DNA of 64,000 bases from the NCBI GenBank assembly GCA_037015955.1, contig CP143548.1, positions 1,854,001 through 1,918,000 on the forward strand. Reading direction: 5' to 3'. The translations under genes and the position numbers were made by a program. Positions within the stretch are counted from its first letter, which is position 1. Each line of letters begins with the position of its first letter. This DNA is from Lachnospiraceae bacterium JLR.KK008 (GTDB taxonomy: Bacteria > Bacillota > Clostridia > Lachnospirales > Lachnospiraceae). The notes under the pieces are model-generated. The model made no database searches, was not told where the DNA came from, and saw only the letters and a program-made list of their open reading frames with translations. Positions 25,601 to 33,029 of this stretch are shown one piece after another.

Positions 25601-28141
25601 TTTAATATCGCCATGGAATGCCACCGGATTCCCGGCAGACTTAAACGCATCAGTCCCCATCTTAAACGCTTCATAATAAGCGTCCTTGGCACCCTCAGCC
25701 TCCGGAGAACGGAAATACACTTCCACCGTCTTATTGCCAAATCCCGGACCGCTGCCGCAGTTTGCAAATGCACTGTTACCGACCGTTGTCACGCTGTCAC
25801 CCAGATCGATATATGTCAGCTTCGGGAAATTCTCAAAGGCTTTATCCGCTATAGAGGCAATCTTACCACCGCTCTCAATGACAAGACCGGTCATATTTTC
25901 CATAACCTCTCCGTCATCCTGATGGAAGCAGTCGGTACTGATCCCTGTTACCGCCGTATCGCCTACTTTCGCCGGTATCGTAACTACCGTATTGGTGCCA
26001 TCATTGTGGTCGGACGTAATGACTGACACAAGCATCCCAGATTCCGTATTGACTGCGTTGACATACGACTTGTCGTCGATCTCGTAATAATCGACCCGCT
26101 CTTCCTGATTGTAATAAATATATGGCACCTGCTGGCTCACAAGCGTTGCCGCAGCCCAGGTAGCTTTTCTCGGTCTTGCAGGATCACTCGTGGCAAACCA
26201 CTGTGGTCCCCGTACCCGAAATTCTTTATTCTCCACCTCCCAGAACAAAAACGGATCATAAGTTACCGTACGTCCATACTGAGAATTGGTTGGATCGTTG
26301 CCGGTGAAATCCACATACTTCAGATTACGGCAGTCCACAAACGTATACTTTGGAAGCGAAAACTCCGTCCTCGTATTTCCCGCCCAGGTCGAATGCGGCA
26401 TATATACTGTCTCTAAATTGTCCTGCCCTGCCAGAATATAATTACCAAGGAATTTTGTCCCATCACCGGCAGTACCAGTATTACTGTCCGCTCCAAGATC
26501 CGGAAACTTGAACTCTTTCAAACTACCGTTTCCTTCAGAGAGCGCAAAGGCCGCGTCATCTATCTTCTGAATCTTGGAACCCGAGCCGTTCCAGTCTACA
26601 GTGGCCAGAGCCGTACAATCATAAAATGAAAATTTACCGATCGCACACTGAATATCAATACTCTCTGCAGATACCTTCTGCAAAGTACCACACTTGGAAA
26701 AGGCACCCGGTCCCAGTTCTCCCAGACTGTTCGGTATCTCAAACTCTGCCAGCTTTGTCCCGCTGAACGCCTCCGCCCCGATCGTACCGATCGTACCAAT
26801 TCCATTGGCATTTCTAAAATTCAACGTTTTTAACTCGGAATTCTTAAACGCCCGGTTACCGACGGACTGTACACCAAGACCTGTCAGATCCTGAATAAAA
26901 GAATGTTCAAACGCACTGTCACCAATATTATGTAAGTTTGGCGGCAGAATCAGCTTTGTCAGGTTACGCACTCCAAAGAACGCATAGTCAGCTATTCCTG
27001 TGATTGAATTGCTGATATCGCCACATACGAAACCGCCGGTCTTATCAACGTTACTTTCCGCATTGGCATCCACTTCCAAAGAGCCGGAGACATTGTTCGA
27101 CTGCGCCTGCGGAATATATCGGATCGTATTCTGATCGCCCGTCTGATACACCCGCTTCAAAACACAGCCTGACAAGGAAACTCCCTTCACTGTACAGGTC
27201 ATATCACAGTAATACTCCAAAACCTGATTCTCTGTCAGATTGGCAAAGTTCAGTTCCAGCTTTTCTGTCCATGTCTGCGCAGTATGACTCGGATCTGAAT
27301 CAGCGATCCAGGCATCATACCTCGCTTTATACGCATTATACTCTTCAGCAAAATATTTACGAACAATGTCAAACATTGTTCTCGGTGTAACCGTCAGCGT
27401 ATTATGTTCCGTCAACCCATTTGCACCGTCATTCATCAGAGCCGGTACCCGCAGATCGGAAAACTCAACACCGTTAAGTGCTATCTTTTCAATGCTGCTG
27501 TAATCAATGGGATCTTTTAACGTAACGATAAATCCCTTCTGCCTCTTGTCTGCAAACGCTCCCTGCAGCATCTCCGCATGAGTTACGACCTCATAGTCTT
27601 TGCAGAGAAAGTTTGGAATCTCAATCTCTGTCGTCCCCACCTGATCGTCCAACATGTTGTAATTCGTATTATAATCAGTGATCACGGCAGAGCTGCCGCT
27701 TTCATATAATTCAAACTGATCCTGCTGGTAAATAAAGCGACCGCCGAATTCAAACACATAAGAAAACTTCTCCGGCGTCACACCACCCGGGGGCTTCAGG
27801 CTCAGTCTCGTAATATCATCCACCTTTGCCACTGTAACTGCTTTTACCGCATCTCTTGACGCTTCACGATTGTCAATTCCGCCTGCATCCCGGAACGCCT
27901 GATCCGCCGCTGCATTATAATCCGCATTCACCGCATAGGTCTGATAATCATAACGATGCTCCAGATTTGCCTCATCGGGACCGGTAACCACCGCCTTGGG
28001 ACCTGCAAACTGCGGAGCCGCCGTATTTTCCGGCACCGGAATCGCCGCTACGATGATCGAAGTGATCAGCATCACAACTGCCGTCGTCTTGCGCGCCCTC
28101 CTGCGCAGCTTTCTGTTTTTTTTCTTTTCTCCCTTTGCCAT
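22691..28141 (-). CDS. Giant cell-wall adhesin with LRR_5 and InlB-type repeats, SPQTG signal
   Basis: 1,816-aa exported surface protein. It has a basic N-terminus with a signal helix (about 18-40), several BspA-like LRR_5 blocks (repeats such as IADYAFFGVRNLTKLILPP; about 375-640, 730-830 and 1160-1400), and an InlB_B repeat (YRVCFYDYDGSLIGEP ... GYRFTGWKG, about 1390-1450). A Pro/Asn/Asp spacer with a long Asp run, a second repeat domain (HTVTVINGMGSGRYKKG...), and a C-terminal sorting signal SPQTGDP, hydrophobic helix and RDDKSGAK tail complete it. SPxTG is the class of motif used by sortase B in C. difficile. The sortase gene lies 26 bp upstream in the same operon, so this is its dedicated substrate. 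Host or mucus adhesion is the likely role, by family. Confidence 0.9.
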   Translation of the reverse strand: MAKGEKKKNRKLRRRARKTTAVVMLITSIIVAAIPVPENTAAPQFAGPKAVVTGPDEANLEHRYDYQTYAVNADYNAAADQAFRDAGGIDNREASRDAVKAVTVAKVDDITRLSLKPPGGVTPEKFSYVFEFGGRFIYQQDQFELYESGSSAVITDYNTNYNMLDDQVGTTEIEIPNFLCKDYEVVTHAEMLQGAFADKRQKGFIVTLKDPIDYSSIEKIALNGVEFSDLRVPALMNDGANGLTEHNTLTVTPRTMFDIVRKYFAEEYNAYKARYDAWIADSDPSHTAQTWTEKLELNFANLTENQVLEYYCDMTCTVKGVSLSGCVLKRVYQTGDQNTIRYIPQAQSNNVSGSLEVDANAESNVDKTGGFVCGDISNSITGIADYAFFGVRNLTKLILPPNLHNIGDSAFEHSFIQDLTGLGVQSVGNRAFKNSELKTLNFRNANGIGTIGTIGAEAFSGTKLAEFEIPNSLGELGPGAFSKCGTLQKVSAESIDIQCAIGKFSFYDCTALATVDWNGSGSKIQKIDDAAFALSEGNGSLKEFKFPDLGADSNTGTAGDGTKFLGNYILAGQDNLETVYMPHSTWAGNTRTEFSLPKYTFVDCRNLKYVDFTGNDPTNSQYGRTVTYDPFLFWEVENKEFRVRGPQWFATSDPARPRKATWAAATLVSQQVPYIYYNQEERVDYYEIDDKSYVNAVNTESGMLVSVITSDHNDGTNTVVTIPAKVGDTAVTGISTDCFHQDDGEVMENMTGLVIESGGKIASIADKAFENFPKLTYIDLGDSVTTVGNSAFANCGSGPGFGNKTVEVYFRSPEAEGAKDAYYEAFKMGTDAFKSAGNPVAFHGDIKNKFAPFTYAMTTTINEESGLNVCYYSLSPQNLTVLVDRTRGEDGNPIMVPTLVDYPHYADVNEDNAEFIAEAEASLESRYMPKEFDKFRVLYAKALIDRANGVDGADEQLELCDGPWNNYQGAPADKMIFEYNGKHYRIDAPSSTHPDGCITEVTVDADGNVTADNSVAVNEGLGRYYADHTYDILKVYENAVNGTYDGAEPETGDSADLRDLKNAKKNVETVPFAKGTAIVEATMYITVPEGVRSIDAYSYYRDAANSTNRMYYLSDVGDKYTNSGGADGADEGVVPGLFSGWFDEDLPEDKEKKIKGNDHIKEIILTDVEELPDYAFDSCEALEKVELGNLKKVGNAPFRGCDNLNDLKGSEDCPAQNLILYSKHTDGSLILEECLPQKEGVVNSASDPLLKDVSHIQESAFENCNKIGSVDLSDLTRLDTIPKYAFKNCAKLDSVLLPTSIKKIQEEAFARPDFLDENGEPVNVPSLTVTVPGREVSVHDEAFDHSERVTIRTYRDSAAASYAEDNGVRVEYLEETYRVCFYDYDGSLIGEPQYVEEGKDAILPDSPTREGYRFTGWKGSFEKVYEDRVIIAQYEPLNNGNNGGPDDPNNPDNPNNPDDPNNPSNPGNPNDPNNPGNNGSNSSDDDNDDDDDDDDDDDDDIHTVTVINGMGSGRYKKGRTVTITANPAPEGQSFHYWTTESENVALANAQNSTTTFTMPDNRVTVTAHYKDGSSGNGTTYSTTAPVVGTDSNTGTGSGSGDGSGGSSGTGDGTDGTVTTINDTTPDTNTTVIVTKPGFSNTDLASATVEGSDDNFIVRITESTVADEAVQAALINEFGSLDNIVYTSMDISLYDSTGTVQIADASGLQVNITLPIPDGQIAYAGNNKAAGVVDGTLDKLNARYNTIDGVDCISFTATHFSPYTIYVDTANLTAATDLSPQTGDPIHPKWFLAIGLACISVLLFMKRDDKSGAKAAV
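23641..23825. repeat. Low-complexity Asp and Pro-Asn-Asn coding repeats
   Basis: Near-perfect trinucleotide runs encode an acidic stretch of about 13 consecutive Asp, next to repeats of PNNP, PDDP and GNPND. They form the wall-spanning spacer of the adhesin and are likely to vary in length by slippage. Confidence 0.8.
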
Positions 28142-28167
28142 ATTTACACTCTCCTCTGAAAATATGC

Positions 28168-29034
28168 TTAACCTATACGCTTTGCAACAACGACAAATCT
28201 GCCGTCTTCCTCCCTGCTGTCACAGGTGGACAAAGTCAATAGCTGATCACCATAAGAAGCCTTGACGCCTGTGTCATAGAGAGACATTTCGGCCATCGCT
28301 TTCATATTGGAATCAAATTCCTCCGGGGAATTTGCATCAATAAACTGATAATATTTAAAGGCAATCTCCGTGTCCTGCTTCAATTTATCACGAAACACAT
28401 ACATCACCTGCCATGTCCCCTTTTCATACAGAGTGTCAAACTGTATTGTACGATGCGCTTCCATATATTCTTTCGACTCGTAGAGATCCAGGTCTCCGAA
28501 CATATTTCCCGATCGCATATGATGCCCATACAAGATCAGATTCGTACTCGGTTTTAAGACATCACACGCCGGATCCATGAAAATAGAACCGTTTCTGTCA
28601 TATTCCTGATTAAAATTATGTGTCAGGTAATATTCCGAATCCGGTGACCGCATGACAGGGTAATCTATTATTGTATCGTCAATTTTGAGCCATCCGATTA
28701 GACTTTTGTTCTTATTATATAAATTTTTATAATCATCCAAAATATCCGGTGTCTCGCTTTCCCCCGTCTTATTGATCAGAAACGGGGTTGACACTGGCTC
28801 TTTGCCCCGCAGATCGGCAAGTTCTTCAAACTGACTGCCGGACCTGTCCGCCAGATAATAATATCCTGCAAAATATCCCAGACTTACAATAGCAAGGATC
28901 AGACAGACGCTGGTAATAATCCTTCTTCTCCGCACCCGCCTTTTTAACTGGAGAAGAATTTCTTTCTGCATCTTCTCATCGTACTCTTCCAAATGGTATC
29001 TGGCCGCCTGCTTTTTCAAGCTCTCCTTCGCCAT
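28168..29034 (-). CDS. srtB: Class B sortase
   Basis: 288-aa membrane-anchored transpeptidase. A basic cytosolic N-terminus (RRVRRRR) precedes one membrane helix (about 43-62) and a sortase core with GHHMRSGNMFGDL (catalytic His) and TLSTCDSREEDGRFVVVAKR (catalytic Cys and Arg). LKIDDTIIDYPVMRSPDSEYYL is typical of class B. The ATG at 29034 is chosen because GGAGGAG lies nine bases upstream; the in-frame GTG at 29055 overlaps that site. It is co-transcribed with the SPQTG adhesin and would cleave between T and G to attach it to peptidoglycan. Confidence 0.93.
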   Translation of the reverse strand: MAKESLKKQAARYHLEEYDEKMQKEILLQLKRRVRRRRIITSVCLILAIVSLGYFAGYYYLADRSGSQFEELADLRGKEPVSTPFLINKTGESETPDILDDYKNLYNKNKSLIGWLKIDDTIIDYPVMRSPDSEYYLTHNFNQEYDRNGSIFMDPACDVLKPSTNLILYGHHMRSGNMFGDLDLYESKEYMEAHRTIQFDTLYEKGTWQVMYVFRDKLKQDTEIAFKYYQFIDANSPEEFDSNMKAMAEMSLYDTGVKASYGDQLLTLSTCDSREEDGRFVVVAKRIG

Positions 29035-29091
29035 TCTGTGTATCTCCTCCTGCACATACTCATCCAGTATTTTATTCTTTTACATATTACT

Positions 29092-29141
29092 ATTTTACAA
29101 TATATTGCGAGAAATTCAAGTACTTTCACAACATATTGCGA
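29092..29141 (-). promoter_or_regulatory. Promoter and paired operator-like repeat of the sortase-adhesin operon
   Basis: Minus strand: TTGAAT (29119-29114), 16-bp spacer, TAAAAT (29097-29092). The 14-bp motif TCGCAATAT(A/G)TTGT occurs at 29110-29097, over the spacer and -10, and at 29141-29128, upstream of the -35. The copies are 31 bp apart, about three helical turns, with 13 of 14 bases equal. This looks like a two-site operator. Confidence 0.6.
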
Positions 29142-29185
29142 CAGTTTACACATTTTTTTGTAATATCGGCTTCCTTCGAACCGCA

Positions 29186-29217
29186 AAAACAGCCCTGTCC
29201 TTTGACAGAGCTGTTTT
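29186..29217 (-). terminator. Terminator of the defence-like operon
   Basis: Fourteen-bp arms aaaacagccctgtc / gacagagctgtttt, with one G-U pair on the minus strand, followed there by T-rich sequence. It is 29 bp after the stop of the acidic protein gene. Confidence 0.8.
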
Positions 29218-29246
29218 GATCTGTTACATTTACCCACGAAATACGA

Positions 29247-29618
29247 TCAATATAAATATTCCAGTTCCAGATCCGAGTAGACACCTTCTTCAACATGAAA
29301 GGAAAATCCTGCCCCAAATGCAATGGTCCCCGTGTCCCTGAACTCACTCTCTTCCTCGATTCTCTCAAATCCATCAACGACTGCCATGATCTCCAGCGTC
29401 CCTGACACTTTCTGACCCTCGCCTACCTCCTCCACACGATACTCTTCCACTTCAATTTCATCGATACCGTACAATATGGCAAAATCGATTGTCTCTTCGA
29501 ATAGATCCGCCAGTTCATAATCATCCAGTTCCATCACACAGTCGTCCGTAAATGCTTCGATTTTATCACCGAAACTGCTTCTTAAAATTTCGGATATAAT
29601 ATTTTGATTAAAGAGCAT
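29247..29618 (-). CDS. Very acidic small protein, third gene of the AAA/TOPRIM operon
   Basis: 123-aa protein with roughly 38 Asp/Glu against about 6 Lys/Arg, an N-terminal helical half and a C-terminal half of predicted beta strands (KVSGTLEIMAVVDGFERIE, TIAFGAGFSFHVEE, YSDLELEYLY). I know no family for it. The start at 29618 has GGGGTGA upstream and lies 26 bp after the DUF4435-like gene, so it belongs to the same transcript; a terminator follows. The charge suggests a DNA-mimic, inhibitor or immunity role, but this is inference. Confidence 0.65.
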   Translation of the reverse strand: MLFNQNIISEILRSSFGDKIEAFTDDCVMELDDYELADLFEETIDFAILYGIDEIEVEEYRVEEVGEGQKVSGTLEIMAVVDGFERIEEESEFRDTGTIAFGAGFSFHVEEGVYSDLELEYLY

Positions 29619-29644
29619 ACGCCTGTCACCCCGACCAATTTCTC

Positions 29645-30460
29645 TCATTCCACATAATACAGGCCATACCAAGTCTGGTATGTCCTGATCGCATCATACA
29701 GCCTGGTCTGCCTGAAATCTTCTTTTCGGTACGAACAGAGTAAAACATTGCGTACCTTTGCCTCTCCAAGTATCTTTCCATTGCCTTCATCGGCAATACC
29801 GCCCAAAAACCGGCATATATCATGACCATTGGTAATCTCGTACAATTCTTCCACAGACAGTTCGCAGGCTTCTTCTCTGCATGCCGCCCGCAGCTCCTCC
29901 GGTATCCGTACTCTGTCAAACAAGAGATCAACCGGAAATTCTCCTCCCCTTTGGACGAGATCTCCAAAACCTGCCTTCTCAAAATTGATCCCCAGTCCCT
30001 GCTCCTCGTTCTTCCTGCGCGCCACACTGTACGGTGAAAGCGCGCGCAACGCTTGCTGCAATAATGCTGACCCGGAGCCATCCTCCTCACAATAGACGCT
30101 GCAAAATCCCTGCAGAACGTCCCTGTTTTTTAATAGCATCATTTCCAGGCAGCAAGTATCGTATACAAACATTCTTTCCGGAAGCGTTCCCGGATCGACA
30201 TAATCCCTGTCCCTGATTGCAATCACCCGCTCGTCACGAATCGAACCGTCCTCTATCAGCTCAGTCAAACCGTTCTTTCCGGCAAACGATTCGTAGGGAA
30301 CGACATGCTCTGCAAACACTCTCCTGACAAATTTCACGTCGCTGGCGCCTTCCACCAGAATAAAGCAAAGCTCATGACCGAAATCTGCATTCAGCTCTGC
30401 CTCAATATAGGCGACAATATCCTCTTTTGTTAAACTGTCACTTATGGAGTCCCTCTGCAT
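29645..30460 (-). CDS. DUF4435/TOPRIM-like protein (AriB-like)
   Basis: 271-aa protein with a TOPRIM-type core: CFILVEGASDVKFVRRVF (Glu37), GKNGLTELIEDG and VIAIRDRDY (Asp84-Arg-Asp86). The rest is helical and charged. This pattern belongs to DUF4435, the effector (AriB) of PARIS anti-phage systems, a nuclease released by its ATPase partner. The ATG at 30460 overlaps the end of the AAA ATPase gene by 23 bp, a strong sign that the two products act together. Assignment to PARIS proper is inferred from the gene pair; other ATPase-TOPRIM defence systems are possible. Confidence 0.75.
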   Translation of the reverse strand: MQRDSISDSLTKEDIVAYIEAELNADFGHELCFILVEGASDVKFVRRVFAEHVVPYESFAGKNGLTELIEDGSIRDERVIAIRDRDYVDPGTLPERMFVYDTCCLEMMLLKNRDVLQGFCSVYCEEDGSGSALLQQALRALSPYSVARRKNEEQGLGINFEKAGFGDLVQRGGEFPVDLLFDRVRIPEELRAACREEACELSVEELYEITNGHDICRFLGGIADEGNGKILGEAKVRNVLLCSYRKEDFRQTRLYDAIRTYQTWYGLYYVE

Positions 30461-31640
30461 ACTGTTTTCCCAAATCTCTCTGAATCGCACGATTTCCGTT
30501 TACAATCTGCACGGAATGTGTTGCAATAACAGCCTTTATCCCTTTCCTGCGCACAATCGTCTGCATATCCTCAGCGAACATTCTCTGCCAGGCGATATGC
30601 AGAGAGATCTCCGGTTCATCAACAAGAAGCAGGCTGTTTCCCGGCACTTCAAAAATCAGTTGATAAAATAACACCAGTGTTTCTTTTTCTCCCGACGACA
30701 ACCTCAGAAGTGGAATCTCATCGCCCTCATCATCATGGATGCAGATTCCCTCCTGCATGGAGACAGAAATATGCTTAAACCGAAACCTCCGGTTCACAAT
30801 GTCCGTAAACAACTCCAACTGATCGATCAATTCATCGTACTTCTCGTATTTTTTCTGAAAATCCTCAAAGTAGACTTTCAGCGCCCGGGCGTCCGCCTCT
30901 TTGAACTGGATCTCTTCCAGCTTCGCAAAACCGGAAACGCCGTATTTTTGCAGTTTCATCACCTTTTCACGAAGAGAAGAAAGCGCCCGGTCAAATTCCT
31001 CCTTTGTCAGTCCTTCCGTCTGCTCAAACAGTCTCTGAGGAAATGTACTGTCCAGCTCACTCGAAATCTGAGAATATTCATATGCCACACTGCCGATCTC
31101 CGCTTCCAGCTTTTCTGATATTTCCTCCACAGCCTGAATAATCTTCCGCTCAAACACTTTCTTTCCGTCTGTCCGGTTCACTCTGCGCCGCAAGACGCTT
31201 CTCACAAGGCGCTGCTCCTCAATCCAAAATACCTCGCCTGTCATCTGCTTCAACATAAAAATAACAGATGTAATGTCTTCCATCAATTCCACATACTCAT
31301 CAGACGGCTCCTCTGCCGCCCTCCGCAGACCATACCGTTTCCAGCTCATAAAATCCTGATTGTTAAATGTTACTGCCCCGATAAAAAGGTAGTCTCCGTC
31401 TTTTCGAACCACAAGATTATCATTCTGGCCGGTCCCCAGGATTTCGATCTCATCAAATTTCAGGTCAAAGAAATAGTCCATATTACCGCCGGCAAGCGCA
31501 CTGATTACATGCAGAATCGTAGACTTGCCAAAGCCATTGGGTCCGGTAACGATTGTCATCCCTTCTTCTGAAAATAAAATTGTATAGTCAAAACGTCCGA
31601 ATAATTTCCTGACTCTGATTCCCTGCACTGTTCTCTCCAT
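30438..31640 (-). CDS. AAA (ABC-type) ATPase, AriA-like
   Basis: 400-aa ATPase. Walker A is GPNGFGKST (about 32-40), then a long middle region including coiled-coil stretches (about 160-290), an ABC signature LSSGEKE (about 312), Walker B LLLVDEPEISLH (about 335-346) and a switch His in VIATHSVQI. This is the AAA_15/21 class found in OLD-type and PARIS (AriA) systems. The start is uncertain: ATG at 31640 or an in-frame GTG at 31652; neither has a strong ribosome site. It is the first gene of a three-gene minus-strand operon. Confidence 0.85.
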   Translation of the reverse strand: MERTVQGIRVRKLFGRFDYTILFSEEGMTIVTGPNGFGKSTILHVISALAGGNMDYFFDLKFDEIEILGTGQNDNLVVRKDGDYLFIGAVTFNNQDFMSWKRYGLRRAAEEPSDEYVELMEDITSVIFMLKQMTGEVFWIEEQRLVRSVLRRRVNRTDGKKVFERKIIQAVEEISEKLEAEIGSVAYEYSQISSELDSTFPQRLFEQTEGLTKEEFDRALSSLREKVMKLQKYGVSGFAKLEEIQFKEADARALKVYFEDFQKKYEKYDELIDQLELFTDIVNRRFRFKHISVSMQEGICIHDDEGDEIPLLRLSSGEKETLVLFYQLIFEVPGNSLLLVDEPEISLHIAWQRMFAEDMQTIVRRKGIKAVIATHSVQIVNGNRAIQRDLGKQYAEGLHK

Positions 31641-31807
31641 CCGGCAAACCACGCTTTCGACTGCCTGGCCTGACGCCTAACTTGCTTTTTCTGTCCTTTT
31701 GTTTTCTTTTGTTCAGTTTAACATAATCCCAAATTTTTTTCCATACCGGAAACAATGACAGGCCGTCGCTCATAGTATAAACCATAAATAAACTTTTGGA
31801 GGCTTAT

Positions 31808-32056
31808 ATGAGCGATTTAACAGCTACTTCCTGCGGATGCAACAATTCTCCTTCCAACGACTGTGGATGCGGCAGCATTCTCTGGATCATTATTTTATTC
31901 TGCCTGTGCGGCAACGGCGGCTTCGGCGGCGGCATGAACTGTGGATGCGGCAGCTTCAACATCTGCGGCGGCAATGATAACTGTGGCAGCGGCTGCGGTT
32001 GTGGATGTGGCGGCAACATTCTCTGGATCTTGATCCTTCTGTGCTGCTGCAACTAA
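31808..32056 (+). CDS. Cysteine/glycine-rich spore-coat-like peptide
   Basis: 82-aa protein made largely of Cys, Gly and hydrophobic residues. It holds an internal duplication: CGCGSILWIIILFCLCG (first half) and CGCGGNILWILILLCCCN (C-terminus) flank a Gly/Cys/Asn linker. Such chorion-like high-cysteine peptides are frequent in Lachnospiraceae and are probably spore-surface or disulphide-linked structural proteins; the function is not proven. The ATG at 31808 has GGAGG five bases upstream. It is the first gene of the chromosomal backbone side. Confidence 0.75.
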   Translation: MSDLTATSCGCNNSPSNDCGCGSILWIIILFCLCGNGGFGGGMNCGCGSFNICGGNDNCGSGCGCGCGGNILWILILLCCCN

Positions 32057-32121
32057 TATTTTCATTCTCAAATGAGCCGTTCTGGCTCACGCAGGCATGT
32101 CTGAAGCCTGACAGTATGGAA

Positions 32122-32148
32122 AGAGGCGGCGTAAAGCTGCCTCTTTTT
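32122..32148 (+). terminator. Rho-independent terminator
   Basis: Nine-bp arms agaggcggc / gctgcctct with one G-U pair, 5-base loop, followed by TTTTT on the plus strand. It terminates the cysteine-rich peptide gene. Confidence 0.85.
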
Positions 32149-32207
32149 CTGCATATCTTCTATCCGGACGGCATAATTCTTAATAATGATAATGGAGAGA
32201 CGTTTCT

Positions 32208-32714
32208 ATGGATGAAAAAGAGCAGGACAACGTAGCGGCTTTCGACACGTTGTTTACGACAAACCAGATACAGATCATGAAGGCTCTCCTGCCCTGCCTC
32301 GACCGTCCCATGCAGAAATATCTCGCCATTTATATCAAATATCAGGAACTGCAGTATACCATTTCATATTTTAAGAATCATTCCTACTCGATATGCGGCG
32401 ATCCCTCACAGCCAAAGACAGACATCAGAAAAGTCCTTCCCTCCATTCTTCCCTACTGTAATGAAACACAAAAACAAAAACTGCAACAGATGGAACAGAT
32501 GTTTTCTTCTCTGGAAACCTATAAGGAAATGATGGAGATGATGGAAATGATGCAGGCTATGACAAACGCTGCCTCGGACTCGGATGATCCTGATGAAAAT
32601 GCGAAGCAGGAAAACGGTATGCAGATGCCAGGCATGGAAGCTCTGCTCTCCATGCTCGGTCCTGAGCAGCAGGCAATGATAGAATTGTTAAAAGGAGGAA
32701 TGCAAAATGAATGA
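32208..32714 (+). CDS. Hypothetical protein, Met-rich
   Basis: 168-aa soluble protein. The N-terminal half has helices (NQIQIMKALLPCLDRPMQKYLAIYIKYQELQYT). The second half is methionine-rich (EMMEMMEMMQAM, GMQMPGMEALLSMLGPEQQAMIELLKGGM), a pattern recalling small spore-associated or membrane-binding Lachnospiraceae proteins without known function. GGAGAG precedes the ATG. It overlaps the next gene by 8 bp, so the pair is translationally coupled. Confidence 0.75.
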   Translation: MDEKEQDNVAAFDTLFTTNQIQIMKALLPCLDRPMQKYLAIYIKYQELQYTISYFKNHSYSICGDPSQPKTDIRKVLPSILPYCNETQKQKLQQMEQMFSSLETYKEMMEMMEMMQAMTNAASDSDDPDENAKQENGMQMPGMEALLSMLGPEQQAMIELLKGGMQNE

Positions 32715-32982
32715 ACCGGAATGGATTAAAGATCCGGCGCTTGCAGGTATCGATAAAGCAAAATTAGATTTTCTGCAGATGATGGTGTTTGAAGGAAACA
32801 ATCTCACCCCCAAGGAGATGCTTCCCTTTCTCATGAACCTTGCCAAAAGAGGAAAAGACAATTCCGTATCTTTCTCCAAAGAGGAGATGGAACTGATCAT
32901 TACCGTCGTCAAAAAGAACAGTACCCCGGAAGAAATCGTCCGCATGGATAAGATTATGAAACTGATGCAAAGTAAGAAATAG
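32707..32982 (+). CDS. Hypothetical protein, coupled to the upstream Met-rich protein
   Basis: 91-aa soluble, mostly helical protein (IDKAKLDFLQMMVFEG, TPKEMLPFLMNLAKRGK, FSKEEMELIITVVKKNS, PEEIVRMDKIMKLMQ) with no motif I recognise. AAAGGAGGAATG lies upstream of its ATG, which is inside the end of the preceding gene. Small size and coupled translation suggest a partner of that protein. A strong convergent terminator separates it from leuS. Confidence 0.75.
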   Translation: MNEPEWIKDPALAGIDKAKLDFLQMMVFEGNNLTPKEMLPFLMNLAKRGKDNSVSFSKEEMELIITVVKKNSTPEEIVRMDKIMKLMQSKK

Positions 32983-32994
32983 TTCCAGATCAGA

Positions 32995-33026
32995 AAAGAG
33001 GAATCCCACCCGTGGGATTCCTCTTT
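32995..33026. terminator. Bidirectional terminator between convergent genes
   Basis: Arms aaagaggaatccca / tgggattcctcttt around a 4-base loop. The minus strand continues with TTTTC and the plus strand with CTCTTTC. It serves the 91-aa gene and leuS. Confidence 0.85.
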
Positions 33027-33029
33027 CAT

